Positions 1 through 8,859 of a stretch of DNA of 64,000 bases are shown here, piece after piece (the first letter of the stretch is position 1; each line of letters starts with the position of its first letter). This DNA comes from Streptomyces sp. YIM 130001 (GTDB taxonomy: Bacteria; Actinomycetota; Actinomycetes; Streptomycetales; Streptomycetaceae). Location: NCBI RefSeq assembly GCF_003574445.1, contig NZ_KZ984551.1, forward strand, positions 1 to 64,000. Reading direction: 5' to 3'. The notes beneath the pieces are model-generated. The model was given only the letters and a program-made list of their open reading frames with translations. It made no database searches and had not been told where the DNA came from. A program made the position numbers and the translations under genes.

Positions 1-317
1 GTTTCCAAACTCTATCAAGCTTTTTCGCTGCTCCTGACCACCCCCTGCGAGCATGCAGAAGAATGATCCAGGGCTAGGATCGGCAAGACAGATGCTGTTC
101 GAGCTTCGGCTTTGATCGCCGTTCGGCCGTGAACAGATGGACGACAGTACAGGCGGGCGCCGTGGGGACGCAAATCGTTTGTGGAGCTCCCCGAGGTCTG
201 TGAAGCAGGAGTTCTCGTGGGGAACCGGGACTTCTTATGACTTAGGCTTCTCACCAGTGCGTCGTTGGCGACAGGTAGTAACGACGCAGTTGATCTCCAC
301 CCCCTGGGAGGCCCTCC
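1..317 (+). other. Non-coding region upstream of crr
   Basis: No convincing gene is seen here. The open frames on the minus strand run antisense through crr and look like GC-driven shadows. The region should contain the crr-ptsI promoter, and the crr ribosome site GGGAGG lies just before 318. I looked for a DasR-type operator (TGGTCTAGACCA-like), because PTS genes are DasR targets in Streptomyces, and found none that was convincing. Confidence 0.5.
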
Positions 318-767
318 ATGACGACCGTGACGTCCCCACTTGTCGGCCGTGCCATCGGACTTGCTGCAGTACCCGACCCGGTCTTTTCGGGTGCGATGGT
401 CGGGCCCGGCACTGCTATTGACCCCCCGCGCGAGCCGTCGACGGCTGTGGCGCCGGTCGATGGCGTTGTGGTGTCTCTGCACCCGCATGCCTTCGTCGTC
501 GTCGACGCTGAAGGGCATGGGGTGCTCACGCATCTGGGCATCGACACGGTTCAGCTCAACGGTGAGGGCTTCGAGCTGCTGGTGAACAAGGGCGACACCG
601 TGCAGCGCGGTCAGGAAATGGTGCGCTGGGACCCCGCAGCCGTCGAGGCTTCCGGTAAGTCCCCGGTGTGCCCGGTGGTGGCTCTCGAGGCGACGGCCGA
701 CTCCCTCTCCGGCGTCGTCGAGGACGGCGACGTCAAGGTCGACGACACGCTGTTCAGCTGGCAGTGA
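318..767 (+). CDS. crr: PTS glucose-type EIIA component
   Basis: This is a 149-residue EIIA-Glc domain protein, a cytosolic phosphocarrier that passes phosphate from HPr to an EIIB domain. The first half carries the family core, with the two conserved histidines at about H57 (in HPHAFV) and H72 (in VLTHLGIDTVQL). H72 corresponds to the phosphorylated histidine. ATG at 318 is preceded by GGGAGG at good spacing, and the length is normal for a stand-alone EIIA. The enzyme I gene follows 77 bases later on the same strand, so the two are probably cotranscribed. No HPr or EIIBC gene is in the window. In Streptomyces this system mainly serves N-acetylglucosamine uptake, which fits the chitinase further along. 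Confidence 0.95.
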   Translation: MTTVTSPLVGRAIGLAAVPDPVFSGAMVGPGTAIDPPREPSTAVAPVDGVVVSLHPHAFVVVDAEGHGVLTHLGIDTVQLNGEGFELLVNKGDTVQRGQEMVRWDPAAVEASGKSPVCPVVALEATADSLSGVVEDGDVKVDDTLFSWQ

Positions 768-844
768 CGTCAGTGCCGCCGCCGGCGGCAGGTTCCAAGT
801 CCAAAGCGGCGGCAGTTCCGCTGCACGTACCGGAGACGGGTGAA

Positions 845-2515
845 ATGGAGACAACGCTGCGAGGCGTCGGCGTGAGCCACGGTGTGGCGATCGGCGAAGT
901 ACGGCACATGGGGACGGCAGTGCTCGAACCCCCGGCCAAGCAGATTCCGGCCGAGGCCGCGGAGCGGGAGCAGGGGCGTGCGCGTCAGGCGGTCGAGGCG
1001 GTGGCCGCCGATCTGAACGCGCGGGGCAACCTCGCCGGTGGTGAGGCGCAGGCCGTGCTCGAGGCGCAGGCCATGATTGCCCAGGACCCCGAGCTGATGG
1101 CCGATGTGGATCGGCGTATTGCTGTGGGGAGTTCCGCGGAGCGCGGGATCTATGACGCCTTCTCGCACTACCGGGAGCTTCTCGCCGGTGCGGGTGAGTA
1201 CATGGCGGGCCGTGTCGCCGACCTGGACGACGTACGCAACCGCATCGTGGCGCGGCTGCTTGGCGTACCGATGCCGGGTGTGCCCGACAGCGACGAGCCG
1301 TACGTGCTGATCGCCAGGGACCTGGCGCCGGCCGACACCGCGCTGCTGGACCCCGCTCTGGTGCTCGGGTTCGTGACCGAAGAGGGTGGGCCGACCAGTC
1401 ACAGCGCCATTCTGGCTCGGGCGCTCGGGGTGCCGGCTGTGGTTGCGCTGCCGGGTGCCGGTGAGCTGACCGAGGGCACGGTCGTCGCGGTGGACGGCAG
1501 CACCGGTGAGATCTTCGTGGATCCGACTGCTGAGAAGCGTGCCACGCTCGAGGCTGCTGCCGCGGAGCGCAAGGCTGCTCTGGCCGCGTCCACAGGGCCG
1601 GGTGCCACCTCGGACGGTCACAAGGTGCCGCTGCTTGCCAATGTGGGCGGCCCCGCCGACGTGCCGGCGGCGCTCGATGCGGGCGCGGAGGGTGTCGGGC
1701 TGTTCCGGACGGAGTTCCTGTTCCTGGACGACAGCACGAAGGCGCCGTCCGAGGAGAAGCAGGTCGAGTCGTACCGCGAGGTTCTCGAGGCGTTTCCGCA
1801 GGGGCGCGTCGTGGTGCGGGTGCTCGATGCCGGTGCGGACAAGCCGCTCGACTTCCTGACGCCCGCCGATGAGCCCAACCCGGCGCTGGGCGTGCGGGGA
1901 CTGCGCTCGCTGCTCGATCACCCCGAGGTGCTGAAGACGCAGTTGAGCGCGCTGGCGAAGGCGGCCGAGGGGCTGCCGGTGTATCTCGAGGTCATGGCGC
2001 CGATGGTCGCGGACCGGACGGATGCGAAGGCGTTCGCCGATGCCTGCCGTGAGGCCGGGCTGCAGGCCAAGTTCGGTGCGATGGTGGAGATTCCGTCTGC
2101 GGCGCTGCGGGCGCGCTCCGTGCTGCAGGAGGTCGAGTTCCTGTCGCTGGGGACGAACGACCTGGCGCAGTACACGTTCGCCGCGGACCGTCAGGTGGGG
2201 GCCGTGTCGCGGCTTCAGGACCCCTGGCAGCCCGCGCTGCTCGATCTGGTCGCGCTGTCCGCCGAGGCCGCGAGGGCGGAGGGCAAGAGCTGCGGTGTGT
2301 GCGGCGAGGCCGCATCCGATCCGCTGCTTGCCTGCGTGCTGACGGGTCTTGGGGTCACCTCCCTGTCGATGGGCGCCGCGTCGATCCCGTATGTACGGGC
2401 GACGCTGGCGAAGTACACGCTGGCGCAGTGCGAGCGCGCGGCCTCCGCGGCGCGGGCTGCGGACACCGCCGAGGATGCGCGCGCGGCCGCGCATGGTGTG
2501 CTGTCCGGCGAGTGA
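845..2515 (+). CDS. ptsI: PTS enzyme I (phosphoenolpyruvate-protein phosphotransferase)
   Basis: This 556-residue protein starts the PTS phosphorelay by autophosphorylating from PEP and passing phosphate to HPr. The swivel-domain motif GGPTSHSAILAR contains the phosphorylated histidine, H186. The C-terminal TIM barrel shows EFLSLGTNDLAQYTFAADR and the conserved cysteine in SCGVCGEAASDP. The frame is open from 668, but ATG at 845 has GGAG upstream and gives the family N-terminus METTLRGVGVSHGVAIGEV, so that start was chosen. It lies downstream of crr, and a hairpin terminator follows the stop. Length is typical for enzyme I. Confidence 0.95.
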   Translation: METTLRGVGVSHGVAIGEVRHMGTAVLEPPAKQIPAEAAEREQGRARQAVEAVAADLNARGNLAGGEAQAVLEAQAMIAQDPELMADVDRRIAVGSSAERGIYDAFSHYRELLAGAGEYMAGRVADLDDVRNRIVARLLGVPMPGVPDSDEPYVLIARDLAPADTALLDPALVLGFVTEEGGPTSHSAILARALGVPAVVALPGAGELTEGTVVAVDGSTGEIFVDPTAEKRATLEAAAAERKAALAASTGPGATSDGHKVPLLANVGGPADVPAALDAGAEGVGLFRTEFLFLDDSTKAPSEEKQVESYREVLEAFPQGRVVVRVLDAGADKPLDFLTPADEPNPALGVRGLRSLLDHPEVLKTQLSALAKAAEGLPVYLEVMAPMVADRTDAKAFADACREAGLQAKFGAMVEIPSAALRARSVLQEVEFLSLGTNDLAQYTFAADRQVGAVSRLQDPWQPALLDLVALSAEAARAEGKSCGVCGEAASDPLLACVLTGLGVTSLSMGAASIPYVRATLAKYTLAQCERAASAARAADTAEDARAAAHGVLSGE

Positions 2516-2541
2516 GCAGTATCCGGGGCTGACAGCCTCGG

Positions 2542-2579
2542 CCGAGGGCGTCCCTGTCGAGCGATGGGGGCGCCCTCGG
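2542..2579. terminator. Hairpin terminator between convergent ptsI and hypothetical gene
   Basis: Nine-base perfect arms, CCGAGGGCG and CGCCCTCGG, enclose a 20-base loop between two convergent genes. There is no T-run, as is common in Streptomyces, so it could serve both strands. Confidence 0.65.
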
Positions 2580-2598
2580 TGTGTGGTCGGCGGGTCAG

Positions 2599-3483
2599 TC
2601 AGTGGGCGGGTCCCTGGTCGAGGGGGCCGAGGTCGGGTGCTGCCCGGTACTCGAGGCCCGGCTCCGGGGCGATCAGGTCTCCCGAGCGGGCGTCGGTGCA
2701 GTAGGCGTCGAAGACTTCCGCCTCGGTGAGCGGAACGAGGCGGTCGGACTTCAGACGCCAGCCGCAGACTGACTCGGGGGCGCCCGGTCGGGCAGTGCGC
2801 AGGACCGCTCCGCCTGCGCCGGCGGTGGCGATGCCGGCGGCCAGCACCGTCGTGAAGTCGGCCGCTTCTTCCTCGTCCAGATCGACCTGGGCGTCCGCGG
2901 TGGCTTCGGCGTGCAGGGCGGCGAGCAGGTTGTATCCGTCGTGCGCGATGCTGCACACGAGGTGATGGACGCCGGGGCCCGCGGCCTGGAGGAGGCGGGT
3001 GACCAGGAACGCGGCCCGCGTGAACGCGGCGCGGCCGATGTCCTCGCCGCAGTCCGCGCACTCCCCAACCTCCGCCAGGAGTGCCTGGGCGTACTCCCAG
3101 GTGGACTGTCGCATCGTGATGTCGACCAGGTCCGGCAGCAGGTGGCGCAGGGGGCGGCCGTCGTAGGCGACGGTGGGCCCGGCGGCCAGGTGGGCGGTGA
3201 AGCGCATCCGGCCGCGTGGGCTGTCGGGTTCGACTCCCTCGTCGGCGCAGTAGTCCGCGTATTCGTCCGGGTCGAAGAGGGCGACGGTGGTGTGGTTCCC
3301 TCCGGCGTCGCGGACTCGTAGGAGGCGGTCCATCTCGCGGAGGTAGCCGGTGTGGTCGTCGAAGGTGAAACTGCGGTAGCGGCGCATGGCCGCGAAGTCC
3401 TCCGCGTCGGCCAACAGGCCGATCGTGCCGACGACTTCGCGGCGCAGCGTGCGTCGCATGGTGGTGGGCTCGGTGTGCGCCAT
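2599..3483 (-). CDS. Conserved hypothetical protein
   Basis: This 294-residue soluble protein belongs to no family I can name. It has no signal peptide or membrane segment. The first 60 residues are rich in Arg, Asp and aromatics. The middle has a CADCGED motif with one Cys pair, too few for an obvious zinc finger, followed by an alpha-helical region (VTRLLQAAGPGVHHLVCSI). ATG at 3483 follows AGGGGG at good spacing. The frame stays open further upstream but has no ribosome site there and enters the neighbouring gene. A TGAGTG-CT-CACTCA palindrome lies about 30 bases upstream and may be an operator. The gene is convergent with ptsI and downstream of the acetoacetyl-CoA synthetase gene on the same strand. 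Base composition and codon use look native. Confidence 0.75.
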   Translation of the reverse strand: MAHTEPTTMRRTLRREVVGTIGLLADAEDFAAMRRYRSFTFDDHTGYLREMDRLLRVRDAGGNHTTVALFDPDEYADYCADEGVEPDSPRGRMRFTAHLAAGPTVAYDGRPLRHLLPDLVDITMRQSTWEYAQALLAEVGECADCGEDIGRAAFTRAAFLVTRLLQAAGPGVHHLVCSIAHDGYNLLAALHAEATADAQVDLDEEEAADFTTVLAAGIATAGAGGAVLRTARPGAPESVCGWRLKSDRLVPLTEAEVFDAYCTDARSGDLIAPEPGLEYRAAPDLGPLDQGPAH

Positions 3484-3510
3484 GGTGTCCCCCTGGTGTT
3501 CCGCCGGTGA

Positions 3511-3524
3511 TGAGTGCTCACTCA
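3511..3524. promoter_or_regulatory. Palindromic operator candidate, TetR type
   Basis: The sequence TGAGTG-CT-CACTCA is a perfect inverted repeat with a two-base centre. It lies between the start of the hypothetical gene at 3483 and the end of the gene upstream. Its form resembles TetR-family operators, but no TetR gene is in the window. Confidence 0.35.
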
Positions 3525-3565
3525 CCGTAATCGGGGGTACTGACAACGGGCCCTGGCCGTCGGGG

Positions 3566-5539
3566 TCAGGCGCGGTTGGGGGCCTGGTCCGCGTAGAAGC
3601 GGAGGAGGTCGAGGTTGTCGACCGAGCCCGGGTTGACCGCCTTTTCCATGGGTGTGCCCTGGAGCAGGCGCTTGACCGGAACCTCGATGCGCTTGCCGGT
3701 GAGGGTGTGGGGGACGCCGGGCGCTTCGATGATGTCGTCGGGTACATGGCGGGGCGAGAGCTGTTCGCGCAGTGCCTGCTTGATGCGGGTGCGCAGGGTG
3801 TCGTCGAGTTCGGCGCCGGGGGCGAGGTGCACGAACAGGGGCATCCAGTAGCCGCCGTCGGGGAGTTCGAGGCCGATGACCAGGGATTCCTTGATCTCGG
3901 GGAGGCGTTCGACGACTTCGTAGATGTCCGCGGAGCCCATCCGGACGCCCTGGCGGTTGAGCGTGGAGTCGGAGCGGCCGTGGATGATCACGGATCCGTG
4001 GTCGGTGACCGTGATCCAGTCGCCGTGGCGCCAGACACCGGGGTACATGTCGAAGTAGCTGTCGTGGTAGCGGGTGCCGTCCGGGTCGTTCCAGAAGGAG
4101 ACCGGCATGGACGGCATGGGGCGGGTGACGACGAGTTCGCCGACTTCGCCTGTGAGTGGCTTGCCCTGGGGGTCCCAGGCGCTCAGGTCGGTGCCGAGGC
4201 AGGCGGCCTGGAGTTCGCCGATGTGGACGGGCAGGGTGGGTACGGCGCCGGCGAAGCAGGAGCAGACGTCGGTGCCGCCGCTGACGGAGGCGATCCAGAG
4301 GTCGTCGCGCACCTCGTCGTGCAGCCAGCGGAAGCCGTCCGGCGGGAGCGGCGATCCGGTGGTGGCCACGCACTGGACGCGGGAGAGGTCGAAGTCGCGG
4401 CCCGGGTGCACGTCGGCCTTGCGGCAGGCCATCACGTACGCGGCGGAGGTGCCGTAGAGGGTGGTGCCGGTGAGTTCGGCGATGCGCCACTGGGCCGCGA
4501 TGTCCGGGTGTCCGGGGCTGCCGTCGTAGAGGACGATCGTGGTGCCTGTCAGGAGGCCGGAGGCGAGGAAGTTCCACATCATCCAGCCGGTGGACGTGTA
4601 CCAGAAGAAGCGGTCCGACGGGCCGAGGTCGCAGTGCAGGCCGAGCTGTTTGAGGTGCTCGAGGAGGATGCCGCCCTGGGACTGGACGATGGCCTTGGGC
4701 AGTCCGGTGGTGCCGGAGGAGTAGAGCACCCACAGAGGGTGGTCGAAGGGGACCTGCTCGAAGACGGGTGTGCTGTCGCCCGCGGTGACCTCGCGCCAGT
4801 CGAGTGCGCCTTCGGGGGCGTCGGTGCCGAGGAGCGGAATGTGCACCACCGCGCGCAGGGTGGGCAGTTCGCGGCGGAGTTCGGCGACCGTGTCGCGGCG
4901 GTCGTGCTCCTTGCCGCCGTAGCGGTAGCCGTCGACGGTGAACAGGACGACCGGTTCGACCTGTTGGAAGCGGTCCAGGACGCTGCGGGCGCCGAAGTCG
5001 GGTGCGCAGGAGGTCCACACCGCGCCGACGGACGCCGTGGCGAGGAGGGCCGCGATCGCCTGCGGAATGTTGGGCAGGTAGCCGCTGACGCGGTCGCCGG
5101 GGCGAACGCCGAGGGCGCGGAGCTGCTCACTGAGGGCGCCGACCTGGCGGCGCAGCTCCGACCAGCTGACCGGGCGGATCTCCTGGGTTTCGTCGACGCC
5201 GAGGAGGGCTGGTTCGTCCGGCCGCTCGTCGGCGGTCCGGAGGGCATGTTCGGCGTAGTTCAGGGTGGCGCCCGGGAACCAGGTGGTTCCGGGCATGCTC
5301 TGGTCCGCGACGGCGTACTCGTACGGGGTGTCGAAGCGGACCTGGAACCAGTCGGCGACGGCCCTCCAGAAGGTGTCGAGCTCGTCCACGGACCACCGGT
5401 GCAGGGCCTGGTAGCCGCCCTCGGCGGGTGCTCCGTACCGCTCCGCGGCCCAGGCCTGGAAGCGGGTGACCGCGGCGGCGTCGATGCGTGCCTGATCGGG
5501 CTGCCAGAGCGGAGGCTGCTGCGGAGTGGCGGTGGACAC
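3566..5539 (-). CDS. Acetoacetyl-CoA synthetase (acetoacetate-CoA ligase)
   Basis: This 657-residue adenylate-forming enzyme makes acetoacetyl-CoA from acetoacetate, ATP and CoA. The N-terminus has an acyl-CoA synthetase cap. The AMP-binding P-loop is LYSSGTTGLPKAI at about residues 272-283. YTSTGWMMWN and GRSDSTLNRQGVRMGSADIYE follow, and the C-terminal catalytic lysine lies in the LTGKRIEVPVKR segment. Length and these motifs fit the acetoacetyl-CoA rather than the acetyl-CoA synthetase subgroup. GTG at 5539 is preceded by GGGAG, and the protein begins like its relatives with STATPQQPLWQPD-type sequence; the frame stays open upstream without a ribosome site. It is divergent from the GH31 gene. 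It probably works in the cytosol in ketone body or leucine breakdown. Confidence 0.9.
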   Translation of the reverse strand: MSTATPQQPPLWQPDQARIDAAAVTRFQAWAAERYGAPAEGGYQALHRWSVDELDTFWRAVADWFQVRFDTPYEYAVADQSMPGTTWFPGATLNYAEHALRTADERPDEPALLGVDETQEIRPVSWSELRRQVGALSEQLRALGVRPGDRVSGYLPNIPQAIAALLATASVGAVWTSCAPDFGARSVLDRFQQVEPVVLFTVDGYRYGGKEHDRRDTVAELRRELPTLRAVVHIPLLGTDAPEGALDWREVTAGDSTPVFEQVPFDHPLWVLYSSGTTGLPKAIVQSQGGILLEHLKQLGLHCDLGPSDRFFWYTSTGWMMWNFLASGLLTGTTIVLYDGSPGHPDIAAQWRIAELTGTTLYGTSAAYVMACRKADVHPGRDFDLSRVQCVATTGSPLPPDGFRWLHDEVRDDLWIASVSGGTDVCSCFAGAVPTLPVHIGELQAACLGTDLSAWDPQGKPLTGEVGELVVTRPMPSMPVSFWNDPDGTRYHDSYFDMYPGVWRHGDWITVTDHGSVIIHGRSDSTLNRQGVRMGSADIYEVVERLPEIKESLVIGLELPDGGYWMPLFVHLAPGAELDDTLRTRIKQALREQLSPRHVPDDIIEAPGVPHTLTGKRIEVPVKRLLQGTPMEKAVNPGSVDNLDLLRFYADQAPNRA

Positions 5540-5702
5540 GGGGCGGCTCCCGGGGGTGCGTGGGCGGGTGCGCGTCGGCCGGGGTGGGGCGCGCGGCTGC
5601 AACGGACGATGCCACGTGATCGACTTCGGCACCAGGGTGTGCCGGCCATATTCGGCGCCTCGGATGTGTGGCTGTGCCACGGGTGAACGGCAGTTGAACG
5701 CC

Positions 5703-5716
5703 CCACGCGCGCGTGG
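5703..5716. repeat. Palindrome CCACGCGCGCGTGG, copy 1
   Basis: A perfect 14-base palindrome in the divergent region just upstream of the GH31 gene. The CACGCGCGCGTG core recurs at 7537, 8211, 11543 and 16938. This is the only intergenic copy. Confidence 0.8.
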
Positions 5717-5739
5717 CCCGTGATGGCAGGGTGAGCTGC

Positions 5740-8106
5740 ATGGATGGTCGGGATCTGGTGCGTGCGGTGCAGTCGGTGGGCGTGGTCGGTTCGGCGCAGG
5801 GGCTGCGCTCGGTGCGTGCGGCGTGGCGCAGACGGCGTACGGACGCGTCGGGGTTGCCGCGCAGGTCGGGTGAGCGGGCGCGGGTGCCGGGTCCGGTGAC
5901 CGGTGTGGAGCCGGGTCCTGGTGGGGGTGTGGTGCGGTTCGCGCGGTCGCGGTTGCAGGTGACGGTGACAGGTGGGGGTGCCGTCTTCTGGGGCTGGGAC
6001 GGGGCCGGTGCGCAGCCGTCGTACGCCGTGGCGGGTGCGGGCCCGGAACCGGATCCGCGAGCCGTGCTCGAGCCGGACACGAAGGGTGGCTGGCGGGTGG
6101 TGTCCGAGCGGGTCACGGTCGTGGTGTCCCGGCACGGTGCGGTGGAGGTGTGCACGCCGGGCGGCGTGGTGCTGAGGCGGGATCTGCCGCCGCGGTGGTG
6201 GGCGCCGGAGTCGGGTGGGGAGGCGCGCTGGGTGCAGCGGTCCGAAGTGGCCGCGGACGCGCGGTTCTTCGGGCTCGGTGGGCGCGCTTCGGGGCCTCGG
6301 CTGCGGGACGGTGCGTACCGGCTGTGGAACACGGATCCCGGTGGTTCGTTCGGTCCCGGCGACGATCCGCTGTCGCTGACGATGCCGGTGCAGATGGTCG
6401 TCGCCGACTCGGGCACGCATCTGGTGTTCCACGACAACACCTGGGACGGCACCGTCACACTGCGGGAGGGCGAGGAGGGGGCCGGTTCGGGGCACGACCG
6501 GCCGGGCGGCTGCGAAGTGCGGATGAGTGGTGGGCCGCTGCGGTGCTGGGTCGTGGTGGGTACCCCCGCGCGCGTGCTGGGTGCTTGGGCCGCGCTCACA
6601 GGCGCTCCGGCCGTGCCGCCCTCCTGGGCGCTCGGGTATCAGCATGCGCGCTGGGGCTTCGGGAGCGCGGCCGAGGTGCGGCGGGTGGTGGCCGGCTACC
6701 GGGAGCGCGGGTTGCCGCTCGACGCGATCCACCTGGACATCGACCACTACGACGGCCACCGGGTGTTCACCGTCGACCGGGAACGCTTTCCTGGGCTGCC
6801 GGAGCTGGCCGCCGAGTTGGCGGACGGCGGGGTGCGGCTGGTGTCGATCGTGGACCCTGCGGTGAAGGCGGATCCCGCTACGGGGCTGTACGCGTCGGGG
6901 AAGGCTGCTGACGCGTTCGTACGCGACCGGCGGGGCAGGGAGGTACGCGGGGTGGTGTGGCCCGGTGAATCGGTGTTCCCGGACTTCACCTCGCCTGAGG
7001 TGCGCCGGTGGTGGGGCGATCAGTACGAGGAGCGGCTCGCGCAGGGTTTCGAGGGGTTCTGGCACGACATGAACGAGCCGGTGTCGTTCGCCGCGTTCGG
7101 TGATCCGACGCTGCCGCGGTCGGCGCGGCACGCACTCGACGGGCGCGGGGGCGACCATCGCGAGGCGCACAACGTGTACGGACTGTGCATGGCGCGGGCG
7201 GGCTACGAGGGGCTGCGGCAGCTGCGTCCTGACGTACGGCCGTTCCTGTTCTCGCGGTCCGGTTGGGCGGGACTGCAGCGCTACGGGGGCACATGGTCCG
7301 GGGATGTGGCGACCGGCTGGTCGGGGCTGCGTGCGTCGCTCTCGCTCGTCCTGGGGCTCGGGCTGTGCGGGGTGCCGTACTCCGGTCCCGATGTGGGCGG
7401 TTTCGACGGGACTCCGACGCCCGAACTGTATGTGCGGTGGCTGCAGTTGGCGTCGTATCTGCCGCTGTTCCGTACGCATTCGGCGCTGCGGGCGGGTCGG
7501 CGGGAGCCGTGGGAGTTCGGGGCCGCGGTGTTGGAGCACGCGCGCGTGGCGCTCGATGAGCGGCGTCGGCTGGGGCCGTACTTCGTGACACTGGCGCATC
7601 TGGCGCATGCGACGGGTGCGCCCTACGTGCGGCCGCTGTGGTGGTCGTCCCCGGAGGACCGGGCACTGCGGGACTGCGAGGACGCGTTTCTGCTCGGTGA
7701 GGCGCTGCTCGTGGCTCCGGTCCTGGAGCACGGGGCCGACCGGAGGGCGGTACGGCTGCCACGGGGGCGGTGGTACGACGCGGTTTCCGGCGCGGTGCAC
7801 GAAGGGCCCGGTCAGGTACTCCTCGACGCACCGCTGTCGCGGATCCCGGTGCTCGTACGTGCGGGTGCGGTGCTTCCCGTACGGGGCGAGGACGGTTCGG
7901 TGGAGCTGGAGGCGTGGGCGCCGGCGCGGGGGCGGACCGGTGGCGGTCTGGTGGTCCGGGACGCCGGGGACGGCTGGGAGCACGCGGAGATCGAGCGGTA
8001 CACGACGCGCTGGGCGGGGGACGAGGTGGTGGTGGAGCGTGAGTCGGGCGAGGGGCCTGTGGTGGTGCGGGATTCGGTGCGGGTGCGGGGGGTGGTCGTG
8101 TCTTAG
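5740..8106 (+). CDS. Glycoside hydrolase family 31 (alpha-glucosidase/xylosidase type)
   Basis: This 788-residue protein has the GH31 layout: an N-terminal beta-sandwich, a (beta/alpha)8 catalytic barrel and a C-terminal beta-domain. The nucleophile region is GFWHDMNEP, with D443 as the likely nucleophile, and RYGGTWSGDVATGW gives D522 as the likely acid/base. Other GH31 signatures are HLDIDHYDGHRVFT and PYSGPDVGGFDG. No signal peptide is visible, so it probably acts inside the cell on alpha-glucosides or maltodextrins. ATG at 5740 follows AGGGTGAG; a GTG at 5713 in the same frame has no better ribosome site. It is divergent from the acetoacetyl-CoA synthetase gene and convergent with the Nudix gene. 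The substrate cannot be read from sequence. Confidence 0.9.
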   Translation: MDGRDLVRAVQSVGVVGSAQGLRSVRAAWRRRRTDASGLPRRSGERARVPGPVTGVEPGPGGGVVRFARSRLQVTVTGGGAVFWGWDGAGAQPSYAVAGAGPEPDPRAVLEPDTKGGWRVVSERVTVVVSRHGAVEVCTPGGVVLRRDLPPRWWAPESGGEARWVQRSEVAADARFFGLGGRASGPRLRDGAYRLWNTDPGGSFGPGDDPLSLTMPVQMVVADSGTHLVFHDNTWDGTVTLREGEEGAGSGHDRPGGCEVRMSGGPLRCWVVVGTPARVLGAWAALTGAPAVPPSWALGYQHARWGFGSAAEVRRVVAGYRERGLPLDAIHLDIDHYDGHRVFTVDRERFPGLPELAAELADGGVRLVSIVDPAVKADPATGLYASGKAADAFVRDRRGREVRGVVWPGESVFPDFTSPEVRRWWGDQYEERLAQGFEGFWHDMNEPVSFAAFGDPTLPRSARHALDGRGGDHREAHNVYGLCMARAGYEGLRQLRPDVRPFLFSRSGWAGLQRYGGTWSGDVATGWSGLRASLSLVLGLGLCGVPYSGPDVGGFDGTPTPELYVRWLQLASYLPLFRTHSALRAGRREPWEFGAAVLEHARVALDERRRLGPYFVTLAHLAHATGAPYVRPLWWSSPEDRALRDCEDAFLLGEALLVAPVLEHGADRRAVRLPRGRWYDAVSGAVHEGPGQVLLDAPLSRIPVLVRAGAVLPVRGEDGSVELEAWAPARGRTGGGLVVRDAGDGWEHAEIERYTTRWAGDEVVVERESGEGPVVVRDSVRVRGVVVS
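7537..7548. repeat. Palindrome CACGCGCGCGTG, copy 2
   Basis: A 12-base core palindrome inside the GH31 coding region, where it encodes His-Ala-Arg-Val. The flanking bases do not extend the symmetry. Confidence 0.75.
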
Positions 8107-8188
8107 CGGCTGCGCCGTCCGCGCGGGGGACGCGGCACCTTGCTCGGATACGGGGGCAGCGGGAGGGCGGCCGTTCGCCGGGCCGGTC

Positions 8189-8812
8189 TCAGCCGTATCT
8201 GCCCGCGAACCACGCGCGCGTGGCGATGGTGTGCAGCGGGAATCCGAGTTCGCCGGGCTCGCGCAGGAGGTGCCGGCCTCGGGTTTCGTTCGTGGGCTCG
8301 TCCGGCGGCAGTCCTGCGGCCGGCACGGCGGGCAGCAGGCCGAAGACCAGCAGGTGCCCTTCGGGTGAGCTGAGGAGGTCGGCGAGACGGACGTCGCGCG
8401 CGTGGGCCTCGATACGGGTCTCCTCGTGGAGCTCCCGGACGACGGCGTCGCGCCAGTCCTCGCCGTGGTCGATGAAACCTCCGGGCAGCGCGTCGCGGCC
8501 GAGGGCGGGGGCGATCGAGCGGGTGATGACGATCAGTCCGGTACCGCGGGTGTCGTACACGGGCTGGAGGGCGACCGCCACGGGCAGGGGGTTGCGGTAA
8601 GCGACGTGGCCGCAGGCGGGGCAACGGCGGGGCCAGGACGAGAGGTTGTCGTGGGCCGCACCGCAGGTCGAGCAGTGTGAATCGCGCAGTGCGGCGGAAG
8701 GCACGCCGTCGTTCGGCTCCGATCGGTCGTAGGGCTCGGACAGGCCGTATGGCTCGGTGCTTCGGTTCGGCTCGGACACGCGCGGACTGTATCGGACACG
8801 CGCGGACTGCAT
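8189..8812 (-). CDS. Nudix hydrolase with N-terminal zinc ribbon
   Basis: This 207-residue protein has a zinc ribbon (CSTCG and CPACG pairs) followed by a Nudix domain. The Nudix box GGFIDHGEDWRDAVVRELHE matches GX5EX7REUXEE, but the last glycine is an arginine. Such proteins hydrolyse nucleoside diphosphate derivatives such as NADH or ADP-ribose; the zinc ribbon suggests the NUDT12/NADH pyrophosphatase-like group, but the substrate is uncertain. The first 35 residues are low in complexity with SEPNRSTEPYGLSEP-type repeats. ATG at 8812 has GAAAGG upstream; a GTG at 8779 is an alternative. An 18-base tandem repeat lies across the N-terminal codons. The gene is divergent from the dipeptidase gene. 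Confidence 0.85.
   Translation of the reverse strand: MQSARVRYSPRVSEPNRSTEPYGLSEPYDRSEPNDGVPSAALRDSHCSTCGAAHDNLSSWPRRCPACGHVAYRNPLPVAVALQPVYDTRGTGLIVITRSIAPALGRDALPGGFIDHGEDWRDAVVRELHEETRIEAHARDVRLADLLSSPEGHLLVFGLLPAVPAAGLPPDEPTNETRGRHLLREPGELGFPLHTIATRAWFAGRYG
8210..8223. repeat. Palindrome CCACGCGCGCGTGG, copy 3
   Basis: A perfect 14-base palindrome within the 3' end of the Nudix gene. Confidence 0.8.
8772..8809. repeat. 18-base tandem duplication at the Nudix start
   Basis: TCGGACACGCGCGGACTG occurs at 8772-8789 and 8792-8809, a 20-base period, inside the first codons of the Nudix gene and close to the divergent dipeptidase start. It could be a slippage duplication or a paired regulator site. 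Confidence 0.7.
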
Positions 8813-8859
8813 GCGATCGCCTTTCCCCGGTCGGCTGCGCCTGGTACACGTCTGTGCTC

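Noticed and set aside
1..317. DasR operator upstream of crr
   Set aside because: Only weak half-sites such as AGGTCTGTG were seen.
3386..5686. Long plus-strand open frame
   Set aside because: It is antisense to the acetoacetyl-CoA synthetase gene with skewed composition.
5260..7983. 907-codon minus-strand open frame
   Set aside because: It is Arg/Pro/His-rich and antisense to the GH31 gene.
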